From Pararge aegeria (Eukaryota; Arthropoda; Insecta; Lepidoptera; Nymphalidae), in the NCBI RefSeq assembly GCF_905163445.1, contig NC_053191.1, positions 496,001-560,000 on the forward strand: 64,000 bases of DNA. Direction: 5' to 3'. A model generated the notes under the pieces. That model searched no databases. It saw only the letters and a list, made by a program, of their open reading frames with translations, and was not told the DNA's origin. This document shows, one piece after another, positions 1 through 9,748 of the stretch. How positions within the stretch are numbered: position 1 is the stretch's first letter; every line of letters begins with the position of its first letter. A program made the translations under genes and the position numbers.

Positions 1-262
1 AGATGTGATTTAACGTGGGTAGGCATACATATTATTCACATTGACAAAGCGATAAAAGAAGATATTGAAAATATTTTTTTTAGGATGTACACCGAAAGTG
101 GTAACTAATTTCTTTTTTTGTCTAGCTTTTGGAATCAGCGGTGTTGTTGGATAGGTGTTAAAAATACTACCACTAACTAAATGTTAATGTAGGGTTATTC
201 AAAGAAAAACACTTGTCTTAAAAGCAGGCAAGATGTTCATGGGCGGATACTGGTTTGTTTGC

Positions 263-512
263 TATACAACTTGTAACCCAATTACGAAATAAGTACTAAG
301 GGGACATCAGTATAATTCTAAAGGAATCACATTGTAAAAATATTAAATCTAAAGAAGCATATTGATTTTTCCATACAAACGAACTGAAAATATTCTAAGT
401 TTTTACTTATGGCAACCCTATTGATGAGAAAAGCCCGAAACACGTGTAGTACCTACGATCCGTGACGCGTACCTAATAAGGTGGCAGATTTCTCTCAGCA
501 AGCGTTTCGGTT
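263..512 (+). mobile_element. Relict half of the 480-bp inverted-repeat DNA element
   Basis: This stretch matches the left arm and centre of the fuller element at 50979..51459. Shared blocks run in the same order: TATACAAC at the edge, AAAAATATTAAATC, AAGAAGCATATT, TTTTTCCATACA, GCAACCCTATTGA and CCTAATAA, then the GTTTCGG block. The right arm is missing, so the copy is truncated and inert. The family identity of the parent transposon is not known to me. Confidence 0.6.
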
Positions 513-729
513 TCGCAGATACGTCTCAGAGACGGTAAATAATGTACCTATCCTAAAACCTTTGAAGAAATATTCGGATTTTTTTTTACACATTAAATAC
601 TTATATATTTATTTATAAAAAAAATTTGGTAGGAAAAGACTCTGCAAATAGGTTCTAGGTTACTTTATACTGCTGGAAACTACAAAACAGTACGCATACT
701 AAGTCTCCGACATCTGTTAGTCATATTGA

Positions 730-960
730 AATCGCTTGCCGCCGACTCCTGCTGCAATAAAACTAATTTATCACCACCCCTGTAGACCAACTGTAGATGT
801 AGTCCATTAGTCTACCGCGTCACCAAGATCACAGAGCGCATGCGTTGGGGAATTCCGCAATCTAAGCCCCAGTCAGCTGTCAGCCGTCGAGGGTGGCCCG
901 GACTTGCCACGGTCTCGCGAAACCACTGAATCGCGACATTGGGTACCGACAAAAAACGAA
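730..960. promoter_or_regulatory. Candidate CpG-richer regulatory patch with NRF1-like site
   Basis: The patch has many CpG dinucleotides against an AT-rich background and carries GCGCATGCG at 836-844, which resembles the NRF1/Ewg half-site palindrome found in many animal promoters. No TATA box or clear initiator is visible. It could equally be a fragment of an unrecognised old repeat. The promoter reading is inference. Confidence 0.2.
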
Positions 961-1235
961 AAGATGCCATTTAAGGATATATCTAACGTTTAGTTCAACA
1001 CCTTTAACATTCCTGTGAATACCCATCAAGTCCTCGGAGAGTTACCTGCGTAAAAACAGTGATAGGATTGATTCCACGTTGTGTTTGGTTTCGTCTATTG
1101 AATAGTATTTTGATAATACCGTGCAGTGTTGTTATGTGGTGCGAAGATTTAAGACAGCCTTCAGCGAGTTTCTTTTGATTAAAGGTATTGTTGTTTTAGA
1201 CTTTGTATTTAAAGGTTACTTCTTTATTTTTACAG

Positions 1236-1281
1236 CAAGCAGATTTAGGATGGAACCAACGATGTCCTTACGACTCTTTCG
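1236..1281 (+). other. Candidate short exon with start codon
   Basis: A pyrimidine-rich stretch ending in TTTTTACAG (to 1235) resembles a splice acceptor. It is followed by 46 bases holding ATG at 1250 (context TTAGGATGG, reading MEPTMSLRLF) and then GTAGGA at 1282, a possible donor. This would be a small 5' coding exon in phase 2. With only weak splice signals and no partner exon it may be chance. Confidence 0.15.
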
Positions 1282-1649
1282 GTAGGATTCTAATTGACAT
1301 GTCATTGTTTTCAATTTTCCTTAACGTACATATAGGTATTCACTATTGCAATTTTATAAGGCGTTATGGTTAAAAAATAATCTTGCATTTACATTTAAAA
1401 CTAGATTTTTGTCCCAGCATCAAATGCAGGTAGTTAAAAACAGGTAGTAATGTTTGACAATATGAAATCTCTTTTTGTGATAATTTGGCTAAGCGGTTTC
1501 AGTTTGGTAGAAACAGATTATTAGACTTTGTTTGTTCTGTTTTCCCGTTTCCGCGGTATAAATCTTAGATAAGTAATTCCATACAATGTGTCCATCAACT
1601 AAGGAATATCTGTCTCATTGATTAGCCCGGGCGTATAAACAATCAAATT

Positions 1650-1819
1650 TTCAATAAATAAAAAATATATTACGACAATACACACATCGCCATCTAACCC
1701 CAAAGTAAGCGTAGCTTGTGTTATAGGTACAACTATAACTGATGAATAATTTACATATAATATACGTAAATATTCATAATATACAGATAAACACACAGAA
1801 ACTGAAAAACATTCATGTT
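1650..1819 (-). mobile_element. SINE-A, 3' part only
   Basis: On the minus strand this reads ACATGAATGTTTTTCAGT, then the ACACAAGCTACGCTTACTTT block, then the CGATGTGTGTATTGTCG tail and an AT-rich end. The tRNA-like head is missing, typical of an old 5'-truncated SINE. Confidence 0.75.
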
Positions 1820-2333
1820 ATAATGCTATAAATAGTTGATGAAAAGATTTATAGTCTATTAGATCTAGCGGCTTACAAGTAACGGTCCAAGGGTAAATTT
1901 CTAGGTCGGGCCAAAAGTTTTCTTGTTCATTGTTTTCTATCAAGACCGTACAGTCTCTTCTTAAGGATTTGCCAACTTGGAGACTGGTCTCCATTGAGGG
2001 GGATGATCCCGAATGAATACAAGCGGACTTCGGAAATCGATTTTTTCTACCCACATGTCTCGGAGATTTAATTAAAGTACCTATTATGACTGAAGTCGAA
2101 GAAGAATCGATAAAGTCCGCATACCCGCATAGCTGCATTGTCTTTCTGCTATGCGAATATACCCCTGCATCCAGCCCCCGCAGGTGAAAAACGAAAGATG
2201 ATCATGTCACTAGAAACTATAGAGTAAGTAGGTACGTGTAAAATGTTAAAGTTAAGTGTAGTGTCGCCAAATGTTTATGCGTAGGTAGGTAAATTAAAGA
2301 AAAAAACTTAATGTAATATGTAATGTAATGAAT
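1820..2333. other. Unrecognised stretch with a 106-codon minus-strand open frame
   Basis: A minus-strand frame is open from 2138 to 1818. It has no domain, signal peptide or motif that I recognise, and no splice context. Its middle (about 1900-2070) is less AT-rich than the flanks, so it may be a decayed retrotransposon coding piece. I assign no function. Confidence 0.3.
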
Positions 2334-2471
2334 GAAGCGGTTCTCCATAATGTTCTCAGAGGCGTGTGGTGTCCATCAATCCAAAATGGGACAGTTTGGT
2401 GGACTACGGTCTAAAACCCTTATCATTGTGCGAGAACACCCGGCCCGATAGTTGGCCGGTGATGGGTTATG
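2334..2471 (+). mobile_element. SINE-B, internally deleted
   Basis: GAAGCGGT (the SINE-B start) is joined directly to the distal body TTCTCCATAATGTTCTCAGA, followed by GGTGGACTACGG and the GGCCGGTGATGGGTT end. The Pol III B box and proximal body are deleted, so this copy cannot be transcribed as a normal SINE. Confidence 0.7.
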
Positions 2472-3580
2472 CATTGAATATGCATTTTCACGGTCAGCGG
2501 AATCATTTTAGATTATTGCTTTCCATCAGGCACGATAGTCGTAGCGCATTCCTATCTAGTTTTAAAAATAAAATACATTGTACACACCCCACGTTAATAA
2601 ACAAGAAATCCATCCTGAAAAAAAAGAAAGAAGGAAACGAAAAGCTTTTCAGTTGGCTTTTAAAGCAAAAATTACGAGAGAAAATTATTCATAATGCCAC
2701 TTTTTCAATCAAAGAAGCGCGACTCGCAGCAAAGCTTTTTATGTAGAACGAAACCTTTCGCGCGAGTTTTCTTTATTAACTAGTATGTATTTTCGAGTAT
2801 AGTTCAAGCCTACTTGGAAAGGGGCTCCCCCATTAGTAGTAAGTATATTTAATACTCCATTGCAGGAAATAATTGTAATGTGCATAGAAGCGGGAAAACT
2901 TGTTGGTATTGTTTCTAGTAAAATTATGTATTTAAACGACAATAGTTTGCAAAAACTTCACTTGTAAAATATAGTAGAAAGACTTAACAATATATTTCTA
3001 GAACTGTGCTCTTTGCAATCACAGTCTTTACAAATCTATACAATTAAAATGTCTGCGATAGTAAATGTTATTTAAAAATATAACGTGATATTTAAAAAAA
3101 AAATCACTTCTTGAAGCTCTAAATATAATTTATTATTTATTAAAACAAAAGACAAATTTTCTCAACGGCTGTACCGTTTTGAAAATACCTTACATAAACA
3201 CAGGTAGTAAGAGAAGATATTAGGTATGTACCGCGCAAATCATGTGAGGACGGAATCGTTTTTTTATTTAAAAAAAAAGATTAGTTTGGTATAATTTCAA
3301 ATACACCATCATTTTACTAGCATGTGAATTTTTGTAAGTAAGGTACGCATAAAAAGTGCTATCCATAGATAGATAGAAGTTAGAGATATTTGTTTATTGT
3401 CTTTAACTTTGATTTAACACTTAGGTACCTACTTATTAATATTAGGTAAGTTATTAATTATTAAAACATCATTCCCTTATCTTGTTCTCGAATATCATGT
3501 ACGGGTGTACAACAATTTATTTTTATTTTTTTAATAAATTATAAATATTTTCTAAAAAAATATAAATAAAAAAATAAAAT
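2472..3580. other. AT-rich stretch, nothing recognised
   Basis: A plus-strand frame runs through the SINE-B end into lysine-rich low-complexity sequence up to 2746. It looks like chance coding of an A-rich stretch. The remainder to the tRNA gene is AT-rich with no repeat or gene signal that I can name. Confidence 0.35.
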
Positions 3581-3585
3581 AAAAA
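3581..3585 (-). terminator. Pol III terminator of the tRNA-Arg gene
   Basis: A run of five T on the minus strand lies ten bases past the tRNA 3' end, with further T runs behind it. Four or more T is the usual RNA polymerase III stop. Confidence 0.8.
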
Positions 3586-3595
3586 GTATATTATG

Positions 3596-3668
3596 CGACC
3601 TTGCCAGGATTCGAACCTGGAATCTTCTGATCCGTAGTCAGACGCGTTATCCGTTGCGCCACAAGGCC
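3596..3668 (-). tRNA. tRNA-Arg (anticodon ACG)
   Basis: A complete 73-base cloverleaf on the minus strand. The acceptor arms GGCCTTG and CAAGGTC pair over seven bases (one G-U) with discriminator G. The A box is TGGCGCAACGG and the B box GGTTCGAATCC. The anticodon stem GTCTGA/TCAGAA closes loop CTACGGA, giving anticodon ACG (A34 normally edited to inosine to read CGU, CGC and CGA). There is no intron. A five-T terminator follows after ten bases. Every expected conserved position that I checked is present, so this looks like a working gene rather than a SINE head. It is the only intact host gene I can support in the window. Nothing nearby suggests a tRNA cluster. Confidence 0.95.
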
Positions 3669-3927
3669 TGTTGATAATGTTTTGAATTTGTAGATCAGTT
3701 TCCAAAGCTAACGTAAAAGATATAAATAAAATTTACTGTTTACGTGAAACCGGAACTTTACTATTTTTAAAATGGCGTAACCGCGTGTCTAGTTGACGAG
3801 TAGTACTTTGATGGTAAAATATGCATGAGTATTTTAATTTGGACAGATTTTTTTAAAGTAATTACATATACATTATGTAAATTTTTATATGATGAAATAG
3901 ATCCAGTGCAATTTAACACTATAATAA

Positions 3928-4596
3928 ATCGGCCAAGTGCGAGTCAGTACTGTGCATTAAAGGTTCCGTACCTTGTACGGAAACATATAAATAGTTATTT
4001 GATCAGGTCTTTATAGATTGTATTGCTGATTTTTTCAACCTAAAATATTCAGATCCATAAAATTAATATAAATTATTTAACTAAAGTATTTCGATTCGCT
4101 TTGCAAGCTTCAAGGATATGGTTTTTTTATGGTTAGTCAAAAATTTTGAAACGTGAAAAAAAATTGTTGCCATTTTAAAAGTGATTTTCCTTAGTACCTT
4201 TTCTCTCTCAATGAACATAACCTGTGGTTATGTTTTAATGTGAACACAATGTTCGCGCGACATAAAATGGTACTGTAATATCTTTCGATCGCATGCTACA
4301 TTTATTAGCGATTGCGTGATGAGCATGAATGTTTTTCAGTGTCTGGGTGTTTATATGTATATTCTGAGTATTTATGTATATTATTCATAAAAATATTCAT
4401 CAGCTTTCTTAGTACCCATAACACAAGCTACGCTTACTTTGGGGCTAGATGGCGATGTGTGTATTGTCATAGTATATTAAATTATTTCCAACTAAGTTAC
4501 GTAATCAAGTTGAACAAGCATTATTTCTAAATTGGGGGACCGGACCAAGTTATCGTATGGGTTCGTTTTTACCATTTTGGTTACTGTACCCTAAAA
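3928..4596 (+). mobile_element. Lepidopteran CGGCCAAGTGCGAGTC element, decayed
   Basis: The left end carries CGGCCAAGTGCGAGTC followed by GGTTCCGTACC, and the right end TATGGGTTCGTTTTTACC then GTACCCTAAAA. These are the two ends of a dispersed element common in moths and butterflies, here heavily mutated inside. A SINE-A fragment is inserted at 4313-4481. No coding capacity is visible. Confidence 0.6.
4313..4481 (+). mobile_element. SINE-A, 3' part, nested
   Basis: It reads GAGCATGAATGTTTTTCAGT, GTCTGGGTGTTTAT, the ACACAAGCTACGCTTACTTT block and GGGGCTAGATGGCGATGTG. The Pol III head is absent. It lies inside the older element at 3928-4596. Confidence 0.8.
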
Positions 4597-4750
4597 TACA
4601 CGCAAGTTCAAATATGATTCGACTTGCAGTGTTTCGAATTATTTTATTTGCTTCCTAATCTTGATATTTTTCTAAGAAAAACTAAATCAGATTGATCCTT
4701 AAAAAGTGATTGAATGTAAATATACTTTAAATTTTAACGCGATACATAAG

Positions 4751-4850
4751 CCACGGCGCAAAAACGACGGGTTGTTATAAGTTTGACGTGTCTGTGTTGT
4801 GTCTGTCTGTCGCATCGTATTTCTTGAACATGATCACAAAAAGTCTACAT
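4751..4850 (+). repeat. Dispersed repeat (ACGACGGGTTGTTATAAGTT type)
   Basis: The block GCAAAAACGACGG, TTGTTATAAGTTTGACGTG and the following GTCTGTCTGTC match the host element around 27498-27605, which is the same repeat with a hAT-like insertion. Its class is unclear to me; it may be a non-autonomous DNA element. Confidence 0.45.
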
Positions 4851-4851
4851 T

Positions 4852-5160
4852 TTTTTTTTTTTAAACTTTCTCATTATGAGTAACAAATAAAAGGGCTCTT
4901 AAATATAAAATAAAATTCGGGGGTTTTCAATTTTTAATTTATATACCTGTTATCATCTAACTTAAACCATTTATGCAGCGTAGGTACGCCAAGATAGCTC
5001 TCAGGTGGCAGATTTTTTTCCAGCTTACTTGAAACTCATTGTTATATTTTGGCCATATATATTTGCATATATACCTATATATACATGAATACTATAAACT
5101 TAAGCACAATATTCTATATACATACTGATAATTAATATATACCTGTACACTGAATATCAA
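4852..5160. other. AT-rich stretch, nothing recognised
   Basis: Poly-T and alternating TA runs. A short GGTGGCAGATTT match to about 481 is too small to call. Confidence 0.3.
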
Positions 5161-5178
5161 TCCCTATCCCTATCCCTA
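5161..5178 (+). repeat. Three tandem TCCCTA units at a Helitron 5' end
   Basis: TCCCTA is repeated three times. The last unit forms the 5' terminus of the LEP1 Helitron that follows. Confidence 0.85.
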
Positions 5179-5626
5179 ATAATATTATAAATGTCAATGT
5201 AAGTTTGTTTGTTACGCTTTCACGTAAAAACTATTTAACAGATCCTCATGAAACTTTGTACACATATTCTTGGAAGTGTTAGAAGTAATATAGGATACTT
5301 TTTATCGCGACATTAAGCTCGGTTCCTTTGGGAGAGGGGACGAAAGTGTTTGACGATTCTACACCATAACTCCGACAAATTATAACCGGTTTAAATAATT
5401 ATTTTTGTACTATAGAGGTATATGTGTTAAATGTTGCCCAAACTTTGTGTAGATCTGATGAATGTGGTTGGAGTTAGAGGACAGAACTCCTCAGCGGACA
5501 GCAGCAAACCCCTCATTTAAGGCTTAGCGATACTGAATACTTTAATATTTTTTAGAACTACAACTAAATTGAATGCCACATCCAGAAACAAAATCAAACG
5601 CGGACGAAGTCGCGGACACCAGCTAG
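5173..5626 (+). mobile_element. LEP1-type non-autonomous Helitron, full length
   Basis: It begins with TCCCTAATAATATTATAAAT preceded by A and ends with CAGCTAG followed by T, as expected for Helitron insertion between A and T. A hairpin-forming CGCGGACGAAGTCGCGG lies just before the CTAG end. There is no transposase; such copies depend on a Rep/helicase made elsewhere. Close relatives here are at 20924-21336 (minus), 29605-30068 (plus) and 58927-59357 (minus), allowing internal alignment over nearly the whole length. Confidence 0.85.
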
Positions 5627-5920
5627 TAATACATAAATAAATACAATATTTTCAATTCCCAATCGAAACAAGGTTTTATGTGTTGTCTACATATTGTAAC
5701 AGTTTGTAGAATTCCCATAATCGAAATCATGCATACTTATGACGTAGAGGTAATTGCTTAGGGCGCTGCGGAGTGAGGAGTGAGGACCGAAGAGGTCGTC
5801 ACGCGACGAAAGCCTCCGTCTGTCTGGCTGTAACGATTTTTGTACTTCAGCTATGAATGTGATCCTCTTTACTATACCTAGATCGTACATTGCACCATTA
5901 TAAAATGCCAGTATGGTTTA

Positions 5921-6175
5921 AAAGAAAACGTAAACGATAAAAAAACATGCGTGTGAATTATTGCTCAGCTATTTAAGTCACTCTTTTAAATGGTAATGTG
6001 AGATGGGGATAACAAAAAGACACCCAGCTTAGTTTATTGTGAGCTTTTTCTTAGGCGCGTTTGAAACCCTCGTAGCGTTAGTTCTACATTTACATACTTT
6101 ATGCAATGTACGCATCAAACCTATGGGCCTATCTGAATAAACAAATATTTGACTTTGGCTTTGGCTTTATTCACA
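5921..6175 (+). mobile_element. LINE-1 3' end, 5'-truncated
   Basis: Starts within AAACGATAAAAAA, the last codons of the LINE-1 reverse transcriptase, and continues through the 3' UTR (GTGAGATGGGGATAACAAA, GGCGCGTTTGAAACCCTCGT) to the tail GGGCCTATCTGAATAAAC with TTTGGCTTTGG repeats. Only the 3' end was copied, as usual for LINEs. Confidence 0.65.
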
Positions 6176-6242
6176 AAGACTTTTCTTCTGTAAAAATAAA
6201 TGAACAAACCGAAAATGTATTAGTTTAATTATTATATTTTTT

Positions 6243-6353
6243 GTTTTCTCCAAAATACTCCAATCTAGGCTTATTCAAGGGGCGTATAAACAAATTCCTC
6301 AAAAGCCGGCAACGCATCGGTGCGTTCGGCAATGATCACTTAACATTAAAAAA
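6243..6353 (+). pseudogene. Non-LTR retrotransposon ORF C-terminal remnant
   Basis: One frame reads LGLFKGRINKFLKSRQRIG, which I recognise as the end of a very common lepidopteran LINE ORF of the form LGFFKARINKFLKSRQR. The following CACTTAACAT also belongs to that family's 3' region, after an internal deletion. It is too short to assign a clade. Confidence 0.5.
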
Positions 6354-6361
6354 TTTAGCAT

Positions 6362-6993
6362 GAAGTTATGTACACGATGTTTTTCTCCATCGTAAAAGCA
6401 CATAACTCCAATAAGTTCGAAGCTTATGTCGGAGAATGAACTCGGTTTCACCGAAAAGAAAGCTGAATTGTTAAACCATCAACCCGTCGCGTTTTGCTTG
6501 ATTTCGTGAACATTTAATTTAATTTTGTAACTAAACTAATTAGTTCACAGCCTTATAAAGGCATCCATAAGTAACTTAAGTATGTAATTCCATTTAGTAT
6601 TTCTGCTTATTCATAGGATACACGTAACTAATAATATTTGTTACGTATTAAACAAAACTAAGCACTGATTCAAGGTAATAGCTAATCAAGCACATAAGCC
6701 ATAGACAATATTATAGAGTAAGAAGTAATTAGCAGAAATGCGACAACGCTTTTTTTAAAGGTAAATGGAAAGAGGGATCCAAATAGGGTATTACAATATT
6801 CATTTAATAATTAAAAATGTATGTTACGCAGCTTTTTCTTGAGATCAACACTTTGAGAGAAATATGTGTACATAGTTGCCATAAAAAGTAAGTATTGCCC
6901 ACCTAATATCTGCATATATGACAGCAAAAAGGTTGTGTACTATAAACTAAATATTAAAACAATAATAATAATATTAAATTCAGACCAGTTTAT
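6362..6993. other. AT-rich stretch, nothing recognised
   Basis: A and T runs with no named repeat, gene signal or strong hairpin. Confidence 0.3.
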
Positions 6994-7153
6994 AAATTCA
7001 AATTAAAAAATGTTTTATTCATGTAGACCTTATCACAGGCACTTATGAAGCGTTCATACGTTTAACATGTTAATACTAATGTAAGTGATGATAATAACTG
7101 CATTCGTTAACTTAAAACTAAAGTTAAATTCCAAAAAGGTTCCAAATGCGCCC
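6994..7153 (-). mobile_element. LINE-1 3' UTR fragment
   Basis: Read on the minus strand it ends with AGGTCTACATGAATAAAACA and a TTTGAATTT tail, preceded by GAACGCTTCATAAGTGCCTG and the TTGGAACCTTTTT relic of the conserved UTR. Confidence 0.7.
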
Positions 7154-7523
7154 ACATACTTGTGACTTCAAGGGTGTTGCATCTAGAATCCTGGGGATAC
7201 CACTGCGAAGAATACCGCGAGGACACGGCGCAGCCTATCTTGGAGGACTGCCTAGGTTGGGCGGAATCCACCATCCATACATACCACATCACTGACCCCT
7301 ATTTCACTCACTGGACATTTCCACTGGACAGGCTGCTGTCTCTTTCTTTTCGTCTCAATTTGATTGACGCCATTTCGGCGCTGTTTGTTGTGAAGCTGTA
7401 AAGCGATTGTCCAAGAAACTGAACATTACTAAAAACTTTATAATATTAGTTACAAAGACACTCATATGTCACATGTGGCGCATAAATTGAGATGAAAGAT
7501 TTCAGCTGTCATTCATCATTTAG
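7154..7523. other. Less AT-rich unrecognised stretch
   Basis: Bases 7165-7320 are open on both strands (79 codons plus, 61 codons minus) and have balanced composition. This suggests a retrotransposon coding remnant. I do not recognise either translation. Confidence 0.3.
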
Positions 7524-7694
7524 GAGGGCACTTTGGATGGGCGTAGAGGCCGAGGACGACGTAGGGGTCGGTGGAGTGATGGAGTTGAGAGGGATATGAG
7601 GGTTCTGGGAGTTCGGAGCTGGAAAGAAGCAGCTTCTGACCGCCTCAAATGGAGAAATATGCTTGACCAAGACAAAGCCCACCCAGGGCTGTAG
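7524..7694 (+). pseudogene. Non-LTR retrotransposon ORF2 C-terminus
   Basis: The frame is open to TAG at 7692-7694 and contains GRRRGRWSDGVERDMRVLGV followed by RSWKEAASDRLKWRNMLDQ and KAHPGL at the end. This matches the familiar C-terminal pattern of insect LINE reverse transcriptases (RWxDxVExDxxxxGVRxWxxxAxDRxxWRxxxxxAxxHPGL). The upstream parts of the protein are missing. A GAT microsatellite tail follows at once, as expected for a LINE 3' end. Confidence 0.75.
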
Positions 7695-7700
7695 AGCTTT

Positions 7701-7718
7701 GATGATGATGATGATGAT
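7701..7718 (+). repeat. (GAT)6 tail
   Basis: Six GAT units directly after the LINE stop codon form the 3' tail of that insertion, abutting a minus-strand SINE-B. Confidence 0.9.
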
Positions 7719-7909
7719 TCATCATTTAGGCCGTAGTCCACCACGCTGGCAAAGTGCTGATTGGTAGACTTAACACCGCCGTTGAGAACATTATGTTAAA
7801 CTTTCAGGCATTCACATAACTCCGAAAAGTCAGTGGTCCGTGCCGGGGCTCGAACTCTGTCTCCACGAAAGCAAAGCCGAAGCCTTACCCACTAGGCCAT
7901 CACCGCTTC
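7718..7909 (-). mobile_element. SINE-B with head
   Basis: Minus strand reads GAAGCGGTGATGGCCTAGTG, a B-box-like stretch GAGTTCGAGCCCC, then ATAATGTTCTCAACGG and GTGGACTACGGCC. Part of the middle body is deleted. The head is a tRNA-like Pol III promoter, not a tRNA gene. Confidence 0.8.
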
Positions 7910-7972
7910 ATTAGCTGTCAGTACGACCATATACTAGCCAGTTCAGTGGTAATTATAGAGATTAGTAACGTA

Positions 7973-8108
7973 CCACCTCCCTGGTGCATTGATGAGCGCT
8001 GTGGTTTTTGAAGTGGGAGGTTGCAGGGTCGACCTTCGGCGGGGAAAATTTGGGATTTTATAATTTCTCAATATTCTCTGGACCGGACCAGTGAGGCTTT
8101 GGACGATC
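7973..8108 (+). mobile_element. SINE-C, 5' part
   Basis: Head ACCTCCCTGGTGCATTGATG, then GAGCGCTGTGG, a mutated B box, AATTTGGGATTTTATAATTT and CTCTGGACCGGACCAG. The 3' body is missing. Confidence 0.7.
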
Positions 8109-8110
8109 AT

Positions 8111-8335
8111 AATTCAAAATACAAAGTAGGTAAGTTATTTCAAGTAGGCCTACTTTATGAGCACTTTTGGAACGTCAAGTATGTCTGTCTTTACATCGGT
8201 TCGGAAAGCAGATTCTACCGAGAAGAGCCGGCAAGAAACTCAGTATTTGCTATTTTCAAACATCAAAATTTACAATCATATTACTATCTTGCGGGAGATG
8301 AGAGCGAAGCTGGCTGCTTCCAATCTACCAATATT
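8111..8335 (-). mobile_element. LINE-D 3' end
   Basis: On the minus strand this carries the end of the coding region (TGGAAGCAGCC), the UTR blocks GAGTTTCTTGCCGGCTCTTC and TACTTGACGTTCCAAAAGTG, and the tail AGGCCTACTTGAAATAA. It is 5'-truncated. Confidence 0.7.
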
Positions 8336-8388
8336 CCAAATGTATAGTAATCTCGCAGCATTATGTGTGTTTATACACATAAAAAAAA

Positions 8389-8596
8389 AAATACTATGAC
8401 AATACACACATCGTTATCTAGCCCCAATATTAGCGTAGAATATAATACACATAAATAATAATATACAGATAAACATCCAGACACCGAAAAACATTCATGT
8501 TCATCACACAATCATTTATCCAGTGGTGGGAATCGAAACCACGGCCTTGGACGGTGAAAGCGGGGTTACTGTCCACTGCGCCAACCGGCTGTCAAA
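8389..8596 (-). mobile_element. SINE-A with Pol III head
   Basis: Minus strand reads GACAGCCGGTTGGCGCAGTG, CCAAGGCCGTGGTTTCGATT, then ACATGAATGTTTTTCGGTGT, GGGGCTAGATAACGATGTGT and an AT tail. Head and body are both present, with several point changes and a short central deletion. Confidence 0.85.
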
Positions 8597-9199
8597 TGTA
8601 TGCATTGGTAGGTCCAGGATGACCTTAGGAATCATGTTGTAGAAGCGTATACTCAATCCACAAAGGAGTTTTGCACCTTTCAGATCGATCAAAGCATACT
8701 AACAACAATCGCCATCAATTACCTACCACGTTTGAGATTGCAGACAGACAAGGGCTTACTGTAGAGAAACAAAAAAAAAACTTATCGAATAACCTTCTTT
8801 ATTAGAAGTCGGTTTAAAATATGACTCACAGTAGTATTAAAGTCTGTCGCGAATTGTGTAGATTGTGTGGATATGTGTGGTTGATTCATTATAATGTGTG
8901 GTTTTAATTAAAAGTAGTTTGAATGGCGGCAGACGGCTTCCCTCGCGATGTTATTTTTTTATTTCTGCAAAAACATTCCCAGCGGAGGGGTTTTTACCCT
9001 TTTAATGACGATTAATATGTTAAGCCGCAAATGATATATTGTACTTCTAGGGATTTAACGCTAAAATGTACGGTTACGAAGTTTTTAGTATATTATACGA
9101 TATAAAAAACATATTGGAGTAGCGTAAGTATGTTTTTAAACTCCCAATTTTTTGGCGCGTCCCGCTTTGTATAGGTGGACGTGGATAGCTGTAGTATTT
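8597..9199. other. No recognised feature
   Basis: Mixed composition. No gene or named repeat seen. A TTATTAGAAGTCGGTTT block near 8800 may belong to a dispersed repeat. Confidence 0.3.
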
Positions 9200-9297
9200 T
9201 TAATATTGCTTAGAGTTATTAGATCAGAGAATTAGTTAAAATAGAGAAGGACCCAAAATAAAGCCCTGTGGGACACCCACTAAGGTAAATGAATCCT
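9200..9297 (-). pseudogene. Reverse transcriptase motif of a non-LTR retrotransposon
   Basis: The minus strand at 9239-9285 reads VGVPQGFILGPSLF, the conserved palm-domain block (GVPQGSxLGPLLF) of reverse transcriptases. Stops follow directly after it, so the copy is dead. Little else of the domain is readable. It is separate from the LINE-G end that begins at about 9335. Confidence 0.65.
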
Positions 9298-9334
9298 AAT
9301 TTGGCCTTCATATAGACAGATAAACAGAATTACT

Positions 9335-9748
9335 TCATTGCAATAAAATACTAAGTAACATTACAAACGACAAATACAGTACATAGTTTTAGGGGCCAAG
9401 GCGGCTTTATCACTTAATACGATCTTATAAAGGTTACCTAAGCTAAAAAGCAAACAGTTCAACGCAAAGTGGAAGTACACATAAAAAAGGGTTAAATAAA
9501 CCACAAATATATACACTAAATTTCAATAAGAAATACAATATTCAAATACTTTTCTAATATAAATACATATTATAATTATTTAACACGACTTACAACGGGC
9601 AGTTCAGGCCAACCAAGTACAGCCCATGAACAGAAATTAACACAACATCTTAACAAAACAAAAATATTGTTCTTTCCCCTGGGCTCCGTACTTGGTCGGC
9701 CGGAACTTTCCGTTGTACGAAGTGCCACTGGCACGGATCCCCGCTGTG
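9335..9748 (-). mobile_element. LINE-G 3' UTR
   Basis: On the minus strand this follows the LINE-G stop codon, contains an inverted-repeat segment (9586-9724), the AAGCCGCCTTGGCCCC block shared with 27085-27250 and 63505-63675, and ends near TATTTTATTGCAATGAAG. The order coding end, UTR, AT-rich tail fits a 5'-truncated LINE insertion. Confidence 0.55.
9586..9724. repeat. Fold-back inverted repeat
   Basis: Left arm 9586-9626 (with GGCCAACCAAGTAC) and right arm 9680-9724 (with GTACTTGGTCGGCC) are reverse complements with a few mismatches and a small gap. About 53 bases form the loop. Confidence 0.7.

Larger units (their letters stand above)
516..1649. other. Unique-looking stretch, no repeat recognised
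   Basis: I recognise no transposon here. Bases 730-960 are visibly richer in G+C and CpG than the surroundings. The rest is AT-rich. A possible promoter patch and a possible short exon inside it are listed separately with low confidence. Confidence 0.4.

Noticed and set aside
2366..2746. 126-codon plus-strand open frame
   Set aside because: Its first third is SINE-B and the rest is lysine-rich low-complexity sequence; no domain or homologue recognised.
3523..3705. 60-codon minus-strand open frame
   Set aside because: It is a translation through the tRNA-Arg gene and its AT-rich flank.
5687..5890. GC-richer block with a 67-codon minus frame
   Set aside because: No motif, no splice sites and no recognised repeat; not strong enough to list as a gene.
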